Notes under the pieces: model-generated
Database searches by the model: none
Told to the model about the DNA's origin: nothing
Seen by the model: the letters and a program-made list of their open reading frames with translations, nothing else
Made by a program: the position numbers and the translations under genes
In this document: one piece after another, positions 21,812-32,117 of the stretch
Layout of the letters: each line of letters begins with the position of its first letter
Position numbering within the stretch: the stretch's first letter is position 1
NCBI GenBank assembly: GCA_964059195.1
Contig: CAXKWD010000007.1
Span: 156,473,269-156,537,268, forward strand
DNA length: 64,000 nucleotides
Reading direction: 5' to 3'
From: Ectobius pallidus
Lineage: Eukaryota; Arthropoda; Insecta; Blattodea; Ectobiidae

Positions 21812-21877
21812 CTTATCAATATAATTTTCCAAGCTGTTGACTGTTACTGGCATGTCGAAGTTGTTTGTAGCCAGGGT
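21812..21877 (-). CDS. Ankyrin gene, exon c
   Basis: A 66-base exon between acceptor CTTGCAG and a perfect donor AAG|GTAAGT, encoding 22 residues (TLATNNFDMPVTVNSLENYI then DK). Phase 0 on both sides leads directly into the ERDDKTLKLFDAV start of the ankyrin domain. The donor is only about 20 bases from the end of the Gypsy element that fills the following intron. Confidence 0.75.
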
Positions 21878-23106
21878 CTGCAAGAATGGCATACTACACA
21901 TTAGAATATAGCAGCTATTCTTGATGTTATGTGTATAACTATAATTGATCCCATTCTAGTTTGATCCTAGTCAAAACAAAGAGGAGGAGAACTCACAGAG
22001 TTCGCGGAAAATTCGCATCATGTGACAAAACGTGGTTAATGTCATTAGCTTGCGCCATTAGCAGGGTGTGGCTAACGAGTGTTCGTAAGTTCATGCAACA
22101 ATAATATCAACATTTACACGTGAAATAACAAACTCTCACTGGCATCGTCATCATTATAGTATATCAATTAGCAAACAAAACAAAGGATTCATTGTTCACG
22201 ACGACCCTGCGGGTCAGTTGTACTGAGAATAAACAGACTAACATAAACATGGTGAACACGTGCGTTCTCACGTGCGGGCTATGACAGCCACGCCTCTTTG
22301 TTTTGAACGGGATCGTTCTTAAATGGGATAAAGAATAGAATCCGGATGTACAGTCAACCCTCGATATAATGCCACCATCCGTTCTCTAACATTAAGTGAC
22401 ACAAAGCGAGGGTGGCACTAAAACGAAATTAACTTTAAAATAAAAATGGCATAATATAGTGCTGTATAAATTTACTTTAGTCCTTTTGTAGTATGAAATA
22501 AAAATTAAATAAAAGGCAAACAATTATTTTTCTCACTCACAGTATTAAGCCTACCTGTTTATCTCCGACTAAAAGTCCCCCCCCCCACAATAATGACAAA
22601 ATGTGATGCAATAGCCTGCTGGCTAGACTTCGGAAATCTTTCACTGTATTCACAAACTTCTCGTTTCTCTTGAAGTGTAACAAGAGCTCTCTTCATTTTA
22701 ACAATCTTGCGAGTAACTGTAGTGTAGTGTTTAACAGCTGAATGGACACTGGACTAAAAGAAGTGAAAGTTTGGAATGTCTCATCTCTTTCTACCTGCTC
22801 CACCCTCACGCAGGCTGTCTCTCCGACTTCTTAACATAGCTTCCTCCTTCCATCGCATTATATTTACAGTTAGTGACACTTCTTGGAAATATAGTACAGT
22901 ATGTTTCTTAAACAATCTTTCTAACATTTACGCCAGTTTAAAAATAATTCTGCAACTGAAAAAATCACTCAAGCTATATTTTGTAAAAAATCTTGTCTTA
23001 TATTCACTGGCACTAAATGAATTGGCACAGTAACGAGGTTTCTGATGTATTTTATATGGGAGAAGATTTGTTCACTTGCATTTATTGGCACAGTGCGAGG
23101 GTGTAT

Positions 23107-23107
23107 A

Positions 23108-23170
<63 letters not shown>
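23107..23170. repeat. (AAT)n microsatellite
   Basis: About 21 uninterrupted AAT units inside the pogo-like element. Similar tracts recur at 40358, 40793 and 45004. Confidence 0.95.
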
Positions 23171-23171
<1 letters not shown>

Positions 23172-23658
23172 TCAACTACAGGAGTTATCCCTGTATCCCT
23201 TCATAGTAATATCAAGAAGTTAGATCTAGATAAAAATATTTACATTAAAATGCAAAAAGCGGTGCTTATTAATACCGCCCGTATTGTTAGGAAGTTCTTG
23301 GGCAAGTGAGTGTGCTTGGTTGACCCGTACCTCACTTAGTGCCAGTCTTAAAAGCTGAGATTTATAAATGAATAAAAGATAATAATAATAATTTTATTGT
23401 AAGTAAACCCCAACGAGCAAAGCTCACCTTAAGGGGCTATAACAACATGACTTGCATTGTCGTACATAAATTGCCAATTACAAATAACTTAAAAATATAC
23501 AAGAGGTACATTATATACAAGAGGTACAAGAGGTACACAATGTAGGAACATAAAACAAAATGACTTGACTTTAAGAGTGAAGTGAAATGATAGATGATGA
23601 AGGGAAACATAGTTACATAGTCTAACCAAGATAGATATATAGTGTCTATTTATTACTA

Positions 23659-23940
23659 AAAGTGTGTTCCCTATTACAGGCCATGGAGGCCCAGAGGGTT
23701 CCAGGAGGTTGAGGCTCCCAGATTTTTAGACATCGGCACATGAAGGTGGTAAGGTTGTCAGCCTTACGCACCGGCCGCCTTTACCCCCAGGATTGCTCCT
23801 TGTACTCATTTCTGTTAGAGGCTGAGTCGACCCCAGGGCCATAGTGCCACCAGAAGGATTAGGCCAATTGAAAAACTCCAACTCCGCGACCTTCCGGTTT
23901 GTAGCGCAGCGCCTCAACCACTACGCTACGGCGTACCCCC
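23659..23940 (-). mobile_element. tRNA-derived SINE family A, full copy
   Basis: Flanked by a perfect 15-bp duplication GTCTATTTATTACTA (23644-23658 and 23941-23955). Minus-strand order: head with CGTAGCGTAGTGGTTGAGG (box A-like), CCGGAAGGTCG, a box B region that is partly lost here, then a body with CTGGTGGCACTATGGCCCTG and GGGTCGACTCAGCC, and a tail GGGCCTCCATGGCCTG...TAATAGGGAA without poly-A. Also at 28521-28790 and 56390-56693. Confidence 0.9.
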
Positions 23941-24139
23941 GTCTATTTATTACTATATTACTATATATAAGAGGGGCATTATATAGAGAGTTGACTGTAC
24001 CAGTTAAAAGATGACATGCCATCAAAATTTGGTAACCTATTTTAGGTGCCTAAAACGCCAATTTTTCATGCCTAAAATCCCGAGGTCTAGTAACTACATA
24101 AAAACCCGGACTGTATTAATAATACTGTACATTACTCAC

Positions 24140-24184
24140 CTCTGGTGTGGTGGGTGGCCAGGCTGACAGCTCCTGAGAGTGATT
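24140..24184 (-). CDS. Ankyrin gene, exon b
   Basis: A 45-base exon bounded by acceptor ACTTGCAG and donor GAG|GTGAGT, encoding NHSQELSAWPPTTPE in phase 0. Too short to suggest a domain; likely linker. Support comes from two strong splice sites and exact phase fit on both sides. Confidence 0.7.
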
Positions 24185-24776
24185 CTGCAAGTTAAAGTAA
24201 CTTTAAGGTATTCTGTTCTAGTATTTAAAATGCATATTCTGAATATTAGACACATCTGGGCTTTAACTTAGAAGAAAAACGGAACTCACTCAAGTTACTT
24301 TATAAATAAGTGCTCTTTTAAAGACTGTGACCAACATTGTTCCTTAATACAAAGTCATAAGCATTATTGTAACTGAAATAGTAGGCTAATAATAGCCTAA
24401 TAATAATAATAATAATAATAATACTAATAATATAATAATTAATAAATAAGTAAATAAATAAACAGGTGCGTACTGTTGTCAATGTTATTCATTTCTATTC
24501 CATTGTGCGTTATATTAGTAGCCTACTGTTTTGATGAGTTATGAATAAAATTTTTAATATATTAAAAAATAAAAAACAGTAACAGCTTAAAAGCCGCCCT
24601 TTCAAATCTGCCTCCCTAGGCATCTGCCTAGGCTTAAATACGGCACTGGAATTTTTGTTTTGTTTCTAGTAAACGACCCCAGGGAAACTTACTTCGTGGA
24701 CGGCCCTGGTATATTACAAGAAAACTCCACTGGTCGTTTAAACTGGAAATATTTATACACTGTTTACATGACAAAC

Positions 24777-24968
24777 CTGAGGTTTCCGTCTGAAGTAGTG
24801 ATTAGCCAGGTTGAGTACTTGCATCAGTTGCACCACAGGGATCGGAGCTTGGGGCGAAGTGTCCATTGATATCTGCGACATCTGCCGAGTAAACGGAGGA
24901 AGAAATATCAAATTCGTTGTCGCGTTTTCAACAGCCCTAATTTTTTCCTGGAGGGCTTTTTGAAGCTT
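24777..24968 (-). CDS. Ankyrin gene, exon a (first exon identified)
   Basis: This is a 192-base exon, phase 0 to phase 0, after acceptor CCACTTTAG and before donor CAG|GTTTGT. It encodes 64 residues beginning KLQKALQEKIRAVENATT, first a charged helical stretch with one N-A-T glycosylation motif, then a Pro/Gln-rich linker and VVQLMQVLNLANHYFRR. It joins in frame to the 45-base exon at 24140. There is an internal Met, but the open frame runs through it from the acceptor, so the true start must lie in an exon further upstream that I could not identify. Confidence 0.7.
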
Positions 24969-26384
24969 CTAAAGTGGTATGACAAATGTCTCAATGTACG
25001 TAGCAATTATGTGGATAAATAAAGTTACGTCTTATCTTTAATGTCTCATATTTTTTGTCTTTCGTCCATACCTCTGTACACAGTAGCCAGGGGAAACTTA
25101 TTTTCGGACTCCCCCGAAAAGAGTTATTAAAGAGAAATCATATCGTAAAGAATGTTATGGTATCAATGCTGACTGTCCTTTTAAAATGGAATTAACTGCA
25201 ATGCTGAAGACTATTGTATAATTTAATTCTGTCGTTAAAAAAAAAACTATTTTGTGTTTCATTTTGCCAAGCTGCCACAAACACCGAGACTCGATGGAAC
25301 TAGGCAAGACGATATTTTTTCCTAATTCTGATAATGTTTACGTTTACAACAGTGTTTTTATAAGCTTTTATGAAAAACTAGCATTAAAGGCCCGGCGTCA
25401 CCCGGGTCTTTTATTTTGTAATTGGAAATTATCTTATGATGGCCTTTCGATTTTTAAATTATAGGTCATTATTTAGGTATTTAGAATTGAAATAGGAAGA
25501 ACGATTTATCACACTCAAACTATTCCCGCAGAAAACGCTTGGTATAGCTTTTTATGGCTCATAGAGGATGTAGAATTTTGCATCCCATCGCTTCCACACA
25601 CCAAGCCTGGTAGGGGTTCAAATAAGAAGAAACAGAATTCCGGTAACATAAAATTGTATTGTCTTTGCTGAATATTTTATTTCTTACTCTTATGTTACCA
25701 TAAAACCGTTTTCGGGATGAAATTAAACAGAAATGTAATATCACTTTCATACTTCTCTCCCCAAAACGTATTACCATACCTCGTATTGTTTTCTCTATGT
25801 CATGGTAGAGAAAGTTATGTGACTGCATTATTTTCGTGGATTTCATTCTTTAATATTTATTTATAACATGAATTATATTAATAGCTTCTCTAATTTGTCC
25901 CGTTTCATTTATTTCCAAACCCATCTGAAACCAATGCCAACAATACACTGTTGTCATGTGAACTGTGATTTGGATTTGATAATTCTGTGTAAAAAGGGTT
26001 TAAGTATTCTCAAAAACATTTTATTTTTGGCATTTAAAATCAAAATTTTTCAAAATCCTTTCTTAGTGAGCACTTACATTATGAAACGAAGGTACTGTCA
26101 AAATTCGAAGTTCTACCTATTATAGTTTAGGCTCTACGTTGATTCTCTGTCATTAAGTCAGTCAGTCAGGACAAAATTATATATATAATTGCATACTTAA
26201 ATAATTTTTTATCTTCTGATGTTTGATTCAACTAAAAATGGAAGATTTATGTAATGCGCACTACTGCAATGCAGTCTACACTGGGGTATATTTAAGGGTA
26301 GAGAAAGTTATGTGAGCGAAGCAAATTATATTTTTGTTTTAGATATTTATTTCTTATAACTCATCTTTGAAAAGTATTTTTACT

Positions 26385-26580
26385 CACCTCTTAACACAGT
26401 TATCCTTGCAATAGCCGTTGTCAACATCACACAAACAACTGGATTCTGATGGTTATCTATCTTGACTTACGTACTACGCCTGAACTTTGGCAAGACCCTG
26501 ACACATTGCAAGTCTTGACCCAGTCATCCACTTTATTGAAACTCCAGTGTGGTCATACAGTCTTGTGCCACAAGACTGTG
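26385..26580 (-). other. Candidate cysteine-rich exon pair, unassigned
   Basis: Two open minus-strand pieces have Cys-rich translations: one about 26462-26540 reading DDWVKTCNVSGSCQSS before donor GTAAGT, and one about 26393-26442 reading SSCLCDVDNGYCKDNCVKR before donor GTGAGT. Their phases match each other, but the gap between them would be a 25-base intron, too short for normal splicing. Neither phase fits the ankyrin gene exon at 24968. They may be relics, or parts of another transcript. Function unknown. Confidence 0.2.
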
Positions 26581-27780
26581 AAAAAGTATTACAGTTTACG
26601 GTAAATGTGTGTGTATGGAAATTTTAATTAATATAAATGCACATTGATTAAAAACACAATTTCGATTCGTTGCAAGCCAGTTCGTGTGTTTTTATTCTGT
26701 CCTGCTTTTAGCTTACCTGAATTAGGTTAATTATGTCTTATAGCCAGGGCCCGGATTCTAATGGCATGTCATCTTTTTCTTGATGTTGTTAGACATTGCA
26801 ACTTGTAGATAAATCCTAATCATGGCCTCTAGATTATAGAAATACATTTTTATTAGGTCATTTTTTGTCATTTTATGCAGTTTTATATTTTTAGGTCATT
26901 TATTTCAATTTTACGTCATTAATTTGTTATTTTCGTGTATTTTGCTTCCTTATTTAATCATTTTCATGCATTTACATTGAGTGTATTAACTGTTTTCGTA
27001 TTAACTGTTTGAGTGTATTAACGGTTTTCGTCGGTTCTCTCTTTGAAGTGTTGTTTCTTTAATGCAAGAAGGAAAAGCGATGTCATGTCTCACTCGGAAA
27101 TGAGAATCAAAGAAACGCCAACATTTTGTATTATATTACTATTTTTATTAGACTTTCTTGGCACCTGCTTGGATTCGAGAGTGCAAACTACTGTTTACCC
27201 TCAATAAACAATAATCCGGCAGACCTCAAAATGAAATGCCGAAGTTTGACTCCTCAGTGCCAGAATAAATTTCCGTGAGAAAAAAAGAAAAACATTCACA
27301 CCATTACAGTTATTTACAGTTTTTACAATTATTCTAAAATTAGTATAAACTTTGTGTGTACAATAATATTTTTTATAAATGAAATATCAGTTTTAGGTCA
27401 TTTTTTATAATTATTAAGTAATTTTCTTTAAAATTTAGAGTAATTTTATACGTTGTTTTTAAACATTTTAGGTCATCAGAATCCGGGCCCTGCTTATAGC
27501 CCATGCACCATTGATAGCATTGGTCACAACATGGTAACTCGAATCGATTCATGGATGGTTGATTCACAGTATGCCGTGATCTCGCAGCTGTTAGTTTTGT
27601 TTTATATAACAAAGCACGAAAGTAATTATTATTTGTATAATCCATTTCATTTTTATTCATGGAATAGTCTTAAAAAATCCAACTCGAGTTTACGAGTTTC
27701 ATCAGATAAATTCGCTTCTTCTGCGCAATCGCGAATATATCGATAAACTCGTAAACTCTCGTTGGATTACCTATGATAAG
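26570..27780. repeat. Repeat family R, copy split by the H2 MITE
   Basis: The outer parts (ACACAATTTCGATTCG..., GGTCACAACATGGTAACTCG, AAACTCGTAAACTCTCG) match copies at 46330-46920 and 51610-52190. No coding sequence; class unknown. Confidence 0.65.
26745..27492. mobile_element. hAT-type MITE family H2, copy 2
   Basis: 748 bp starting CAGGGCCCGGATTCTAATGG and ending TCAGAATCCGGGCCCTG, with a perfect 8-bp duplication CTTATAGC on both sides. It interrupts repeat family R. The copy of R near 46675 reads straight through this point (ATGTCTTATATGCACCATTG), showing the empty site. Confidence 0.9.
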
Positions 27781-27935
27781 ATAGGACAAGTCACAGCATG
27801 GCTGTAGTCCTACGGTTTAATAACATAAAGTTTATGCTTCAGTGTGCTGTACAATTCGCACGAAGCGGCGTGGGATTAAGGAGGGTGTACATTGAAGGTG
27901 GAATAAATTTCTCGGTACATAATGTTAGAGCAATA

Positions 27936-28200
27936 GGTCGATTATGTTATAGCCACACCTGTATTTCGATGTTACTATTGACATGGAGTTTATCCTAAAA
28001 TAAGGTTTATTATAATTCAATTTATACAAAACTACATACAATCGTATATTTTCGTACAAAACCTTTTAGGTCGATTATGTTATAGCCACACCTGTATTTC
28101 GAAGTTACTATTGACATGGAGTTTATTCTAAAATAAGGTTTATTATAATTAAATTTATACAAAACTACATAGCGTATATTTTCATACAAAACCTTTTTGT
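27936..28200. repeat. 133-bp tandem duplication
   Basis: Two nearly identical units start GGTCGATTATGTTATAGCC at 27936 and 28069, differing by a few substitutions and a small deletion. No gene evident. Confidence 0.85.
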
Positions 28201-28520
28201 CTGTCATATTTTTTTTACACAACATTGGGTATACCGTACTTATTTAATAGTAACAATAGATTGAATTCTAGCATCAGTAAATCACCAAATTGATAGGAGC
28301 AGCTGAGTAGATAAATATTATATATAACAAACATGTTTCACCGCTGAACCCCTTTTAGTGCAACCTTACATCCCTTAAACGAGTAAAATAATTATATGTT
28401 TTGTTATACAGGGTGTCCGCAGTAATTTCAAAATATATTTTCCTGACTTTCCACGACAAAAAACTTACATTTCCTTGACCACAAGAATAATGGTTTCAAG
28501 GTTCTTTGTAAACGAAAAAG

Positions 28521-28790
28521 TATTCCCTATACAGGCCATGGAGGCCCAGAGGGTTCCAGGAGGTCGAGGATTCCAGATTTTGGACATTCGGCACGTGAAG
28601 GTGGTAATGTTGTCAGCCTTAGGCACCGGCTGCCTTTACCCCCAGGATTGCTCCCTGGTACTCATTTCTGTTAGAGGTTGAGTCGACCCCAGGACCATAG
28701 TGCCACCAGAAGGATTAGGCCAATTGAAAAACACACCAACGACCTTATCGGGGATCGAACCAGCGACCTTCCGGTTTGTAGCGTACCCCA
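28521..28790 (-). mobile_element. SINE family A, copy damaged in its tRNA head
   Basis: Shares GGCCTCCATGGCCTG, GTCGACTCAACC and CTGGTGGCACTATGG with the 23659 copy and retains box B GGTTCGATCCCCG. On the minus strand the head is cut short before CTACAAACCGGAAGGTCG. Lies just downstream of the peroxidase gene. Confidence 0.8.
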
Positions 28791-28819
28791 ATATACTTAT
28801 ATACTACTAACACTTTAAT

Positions 28820-28825
28820 TTTATT
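28820..28825 (-). promoter_or_regulatory. Candidate polyadenylation signal of the peroxidase gene
   Basis: AATAAA on the minus strand about 290 bases past the TAG stop at 29113. Plausible by position only. Confidence 0.4.
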
Positions 28826-29112
28826 TATAGAATTAAAACATTGAAGTAGCCTATATAAGATAGTAATTTTTAAAAGTAGATCTTTGTTGCTGGTCGCCAA
28901 ACTATCTGGCGACCAGAAATTTCGTGCCCCGCTTTATAGTACTTGTGAGTATAAAGTTTAATTTGAAACTATTTAGGGGATGCTATGGGTTGCAGCGCAT
29001 TTTGAGAAACGATCTGATATATTAACATTTTAAATACTCTGTATAAGAGAAATCAGAATCATCCTAAAGCCCTTCAAAAATGTCGAAGCATTAAGTCGTA
29101 TTTTAGCTGCAT

Positions 29113-30885
29113 CTAGCGATTTGGGATCTGAAGCGACACACTCCCATTCCAGAAGAACTCACTCTTGTCGTCGGAAAATGCCCCTAATAAAGTCACAAGA
29201 ATGCTCTTGCAATTGCAGTTCACTTCTTCGTGATCGTTGAATCCACTCCAATCGACAGGAGTTGCTGTTACATTCCGTAAACCAGAAAATTCTTCAGCCT
29301 CCGTGAACTGAATAATCGACAGGAATGTACCACCGATATAGCTATTAAATGAAGGGGTGACGTTAAACACGAGATTAAAAAACCTGTCTGCAAAGATGCC
29401 CTGCAGAGTGGCGTATCCAGATGACTGTATAGTCACTGATCCGCTCCATTGCAGAACTATTCCTCTGGGGGATTTGATAGAAAGCGGAAGTGGTCCATTT
29501 ACAGTTATTCCTTTGTCTCCATCTGAAGTGACTCCTCCCGAAACTAATGTACCATTTACTTCAGTCACACTACTGTTGAATGCTATATGTTTGTCCTCTT
29601 GGCCGGATAATTTGCTGTTGCTTGGATACGAAGTTACATTCGTGACATTTTGTTGCCCTGCAGGAACTCTGTTGCTAGGAAACGAGCTAATATTGCTGAC
29701 ATTATTTCCACTGTCGCTTGGAAACGAATTCGTTGAATTTTCTTGGCCACCTGTGACCGTTATAACAGCGTTGCTAAGACGCGAGTTTTCTTTATCTTTG
29801 GGATTACGTTCAAAGAAATTTCTCTTATATGAAGACGTGAGACTTATTATGAAATCTCCGTTCCACAAGAAAACTTGACGATCTTTTGAAAATTGCCCTT
29901 CCAGTACTATCTGCGCTACTGGGGTATTTTTTTGTGATCGTACACTAGGAATCTGCGACCACTCGCCAGGGAACACAGGTATTGGGGCTACGAATGGTTC
30001 TTGCTGTGATACTTCTCTGAAGTAAACTGGAGATGTAAAGGTTCCAGTGATTCGAGACTCTCCTGATCGATTCCAGTGAGTAGATAGTTGTAAAGAGAAT
30101 CTGCCATTCACCCATTTTGTTTGTACAGGCAAGGAAAATGATCCTTCTAGTAAAGTTCCATCAAATTTTCCAGACCACCGTGGTCTGTAAGTGGTTCCTG
30201 CGGGAAGTGCTACGGGCAGCTTCCCATCCCACAGTAGAGTACCTGAGTCGGATACAACGTTCCCTGAAGATATGTGGCCACCGACAACTGCAGGGAACAC
30301 TCGCACAGTGGTTAGGAAGGAGCTAAGATCGATCCTTGAGGGTTCTTTCCAATAGGAAAGATCGGGCTCAGGGATGCTATTACAAGATACTCGCCGGTTT
30401 CCAGGTCCCACAGTGCGCATGACGTAGGGCTGCGCAAAAGTCACGTGATCAGAAGTATCACAGATGATTCGGGCAAGTGTTGTCTTGCGCAGTTCTCGTA
30501 GCTGTGCTGCTGTAAAAGCCTGGGGTACTTCAGGACTCTCGTACCAGAATCTGTCTCCTTTCTTTATCCTCACGAACTGATCTGCTATGAGGCATGTTAT
30601 TGTAGGACCAAGGAACCCGCCGGGGATGGGACTCTCGGCAAGGCCGCCTGTGTACAGATCCACGTCTTCCACTGTCTTGTAGAGCTCTGACATCCTCCGG
30701 AGGGAGTCCTTATCCACGTAGTCCTTCATATCGGAGAAGCTTTTAGGACGCTTCAGACCGCACTTCTCTCGCCACTGCACGTAGGGGGGCAGACCGTGGT
30801 CTCTGCCTCTCTGTATGTTGAGGGACACCAAGTCGAGTCCACAGGGCGCTGCAGGACCTGATTTCTCGAACAGATGTTGTGTGAG
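29113..30885 (-). CDS. Peroxidase exon 10: end of catalytic domain and C-terminal repeat extension
   Basis: 1773 bases from acceptor TTTTGTTATAG to TAG. The first 170 residues finish the peroxidase fold: LTQHLFEKS, DLVSLNIQRGRDHGLPPY, FLGPTITCLIADQF, FTAAQLRELRKTTLARIICD, CNSIPEPDL. The remaining 410 or so residues have no domain I recognise. They carry degenerate modules such as LEGQFSKDRQVFLWNGDF, LLGAFSDDKSEFFWNGSV and IVLQWSGSVTIQS, plus an Asn/Ser-rich hinge (GQENSTNSFPSDSGNN..) with several N-x-S/T sites. Alternating hydrophobic residues suggest a beta-rich extracellular domain. Uninterrupted, so probably functional. Confidence 0.9.
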   Translation of the reverse strand, partial: LTQHLFEKSGPAAPCGLDLVSLNIQRGRDHGLPPYVQWREKCGLKRPKSFSDMKDYVDKDSLRRMSELYKTVEDVDLYTGGLAESPIPGGFLGPTITCLIADQFVRIKKGDRFWYESPEVPQAFTAAQLRELRKTTLARIICDTSDHVTFAQPYVMRTVGPGNRRVSCNSIPEPDLSYWKEPSRIDLSSFLTTVRVFPAVVGGHISSGNVVSDSGTLLWDGKLPVALPAGTTYRPRWSGKFDGTLLEGSFSLPVQTKWVNGRFSLQLSTHWNRSGESRITGTFTSPVYFREVSQQEPFVAPIPVFPGEWSQIPSVRSQKNTPVAQIVLEGQFSKDRQVFLWNGDFIISLTSSYKRNFFERNPKDKENSRLSNAVITVTGGQENSTNSFPSDSGNNVSNISSFPSNRVPAGQQNVTNVTSYPSNSKLSGQEDKHIAFNSSVTEVNGTLVSGGVTSDGDKGITVNGPLPLSIKSPRGIVLQWSGSVTIQSSGYATLQGIFADRFFNLVFNVTPSFNSYIGGTFLSIIQFTEAEEFSGLRNVTATPVDWSGFNDHEEVNCNCKSILVTLLGAFSDDKSEFFWNGSVSLQIPNR

Positions 30886-31009
30886 CTATAACAAAAAGAA
30901 CGAAAAGTTAGGTCCAGACTCCAGAGAATATAATATATTAAATTCTTTGGAGTACGGGAATATCCCGAGAAAACTTGTCCTGCCCCCATTTTGTTCACCA
31001 TAAATTACA

Positions 31010-31085
31010 CATGGATCCACCGAGATTCGTTCCTGGGTCCCAGCGGTGGAAGGTGAGGGTTCTAACCACTCAGCCTTGGGTAATG
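31010..31085 (-). repeat. tRNA-like SINE fragment in peroxidase intron 9
   Basis: On the minus strand GGCTGAGTGGTTAGAACCCT (box A-like) and GGAACGAATCTCGGTGG (weak box B). About 70 bp and not foldable as a perfect tRNA by eye; likely the head of another SINE. Confidence 0.35.
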
Positions 31086-31674
31086 GTCATTTTCTTAGAT
31101 GTACAGGTAGGGGAAAAAAGCGGACCGACTCTTGTAGCTCAATATAATATAATTTGTGTTAGTATTTTATAATAATATTAATAATTAATATATTCAGTTT
31201 TAAGACAATACGATTAGAAACCATATTCTGGGTTTCGAAATGGGCTAAGTCAACAGTCGACACTAGAACAAATTTCAATACATTCCCTGCTATCCTGTGA
31301 ATGCCGCTAGGCATGCGCAGTAGCTCATATCGGCAACATAGATATTTTAGTCGGTCCGCTTTTTTCCCCTACCTGGACATAGTTCCTAAGTTGACCTGTT
31401 TCTTTATGTGACACATAATGCTCTTTTTATAGCACCTATTTATCGTATCTAATTTGAACCACTGTATTATAAAATGTAATTTGATTGTAATTGCTTATAA
31501 CGTAATTTCATACACTTCTTTATTTGGCTCTTAAGTTTAATTAACTTTTTTTTTCCCTCTCTCGTATTTTTTTTTATGAACATCTAGGTTAAGATTAAAC
31601 ACAGAAGCGTACAACAAAACGACGGATGAATACTACCAAAAAAATCTAATTGGCAATTTGTTCAAATAACTGTG

Positions 31675-32117
31675 ACTGTTTTATGTTTTTCAGAGGACTG
31701 TTTTATGTCCTCTAGTTAAGTCTGTGCTGTTTCATGTTTTTCAGAGGTCTTTTTATGTCCTCTGTGGTTAAGTCTGTGCAGTTTCATGTTTTTCAGAGGA
31801 CTGTTTTATGTCCTCTGTAGTTAAGTCTGTGCTGTTTCATGTTTTTCAGAGGTCTTTTTATGTCCTCTGTAGTTAAGTCTGTGGTGTTTCATGTTTTTCA
31901 GAGGACTGTTTTATGTCCTCTGTAGTTAAGTCTGTGCTGTTTCATGTTTTTCAGAGGTCTTTTTATGTCCTCTGTAGTTAAATCTGTGCAGTTTCATGTT
32001 TTCCAGAGGACTGTTTTATGTCCTCTGTAGTTAAGTCTGTGCTGTTTCATGTTTTTCAGAGGTCTTTTTATGTCCTCTGTAGTTAAGTCTGTACAGTTTC
32101 ATGTTTTTCAGAGGACT
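31675..32117. repeat. Hairpin minisatellite, left part
   Basis: Tandem units of about 50-60 bp with the core GTTAAGTCTGTGCTGTTTCA then TTTTCAGAGGACTGTTTTA and TGTCCTCTGTA. Each unit holds an inverted repeat CAGAGGAC...GTCCTCTG around a short loop. Units alternate between GGACTGTTTTATG and GGTCTTTTTATG variants, forming a dimeric higher-order pattern. The array is cut by LTR element 2 and resumes at 39456. Confidence 0.95.

Larger units (their letters stand above)
22351..23997. mobile_element. Pogo/Tigger-like DNA element, non-autonomous
   Basis: Starts CAGTCAACCCTCGATATAAT and ends ATTATATAGAGAGTTGACTG, an inverted repeat with about 16 of 20 matches, flanked by TA on both sides. CAGTCAA...CTCG termini and TA targets recall pogo/Tigger elements. 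No transposase is visible in 1.65 kb. It hosts an AAT microsatellite and a SINE. Confidence 0.7.
2294..24968 (-). other. Gene span: ankyrin-repeat protein with Thr-rich tail (5' partial)
   Basis: Six minus-strand exons with canonical GT/AG borders and matching phases join into 1275 coding bases, 424 residues plus stop, with the first exon or exons missing. Order: a 64-residue helical/linker exon (QKALQEKI start), two small exons, an exon with ankyrin repeats 1-3, an exon with the end of repeat 3 plus repeats 4-5, and a last exon encoding a Thr-rich tail with several N-x-T sites. No kinase, DHHC or other catalytic domain is visible. Ankyrin repeats normally bind partner proteins in the cytosol or nucleus, whereas a mucin-like tail normally belongs to secreted or surface proteins, so the pairing is odd. 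I recognise no orthologue by name. Introns are crowded with transposons (hAT, mariner MITE, an 11-kb Gypsy element, a pogo-like element). Splice-site quality and phase continuity make a real gene likely. The upstream start could not be found between 24969 and 29112. Confidence 0.8.

Noticed and set aside
23107..23170. CRISPR-like array
   Set aside because: Uniform trinucleotide repeat without spacers; eukaryotic context.
24660..24869. Plus-strand frame MFLVNDPRETYF...
   Set aside because: It overlaps the minus-strand ankyrin exon with good splice sites and matching phase; the plus frame has no supporting motif.
24968..29113. Peroxidase and ankyrin exons as a single gene
   Set aside because: The peroxidase frame ends in a TAG without a usable donor nearby, and a candidate poly-A signal follows; a fusion transcript is not supported by the sequence.
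31675..32117. CRISPR-like or phage-type repeat array
   Set aside because: Units are contiguous minisatellite repeats without unique spacers, in an insect intron.
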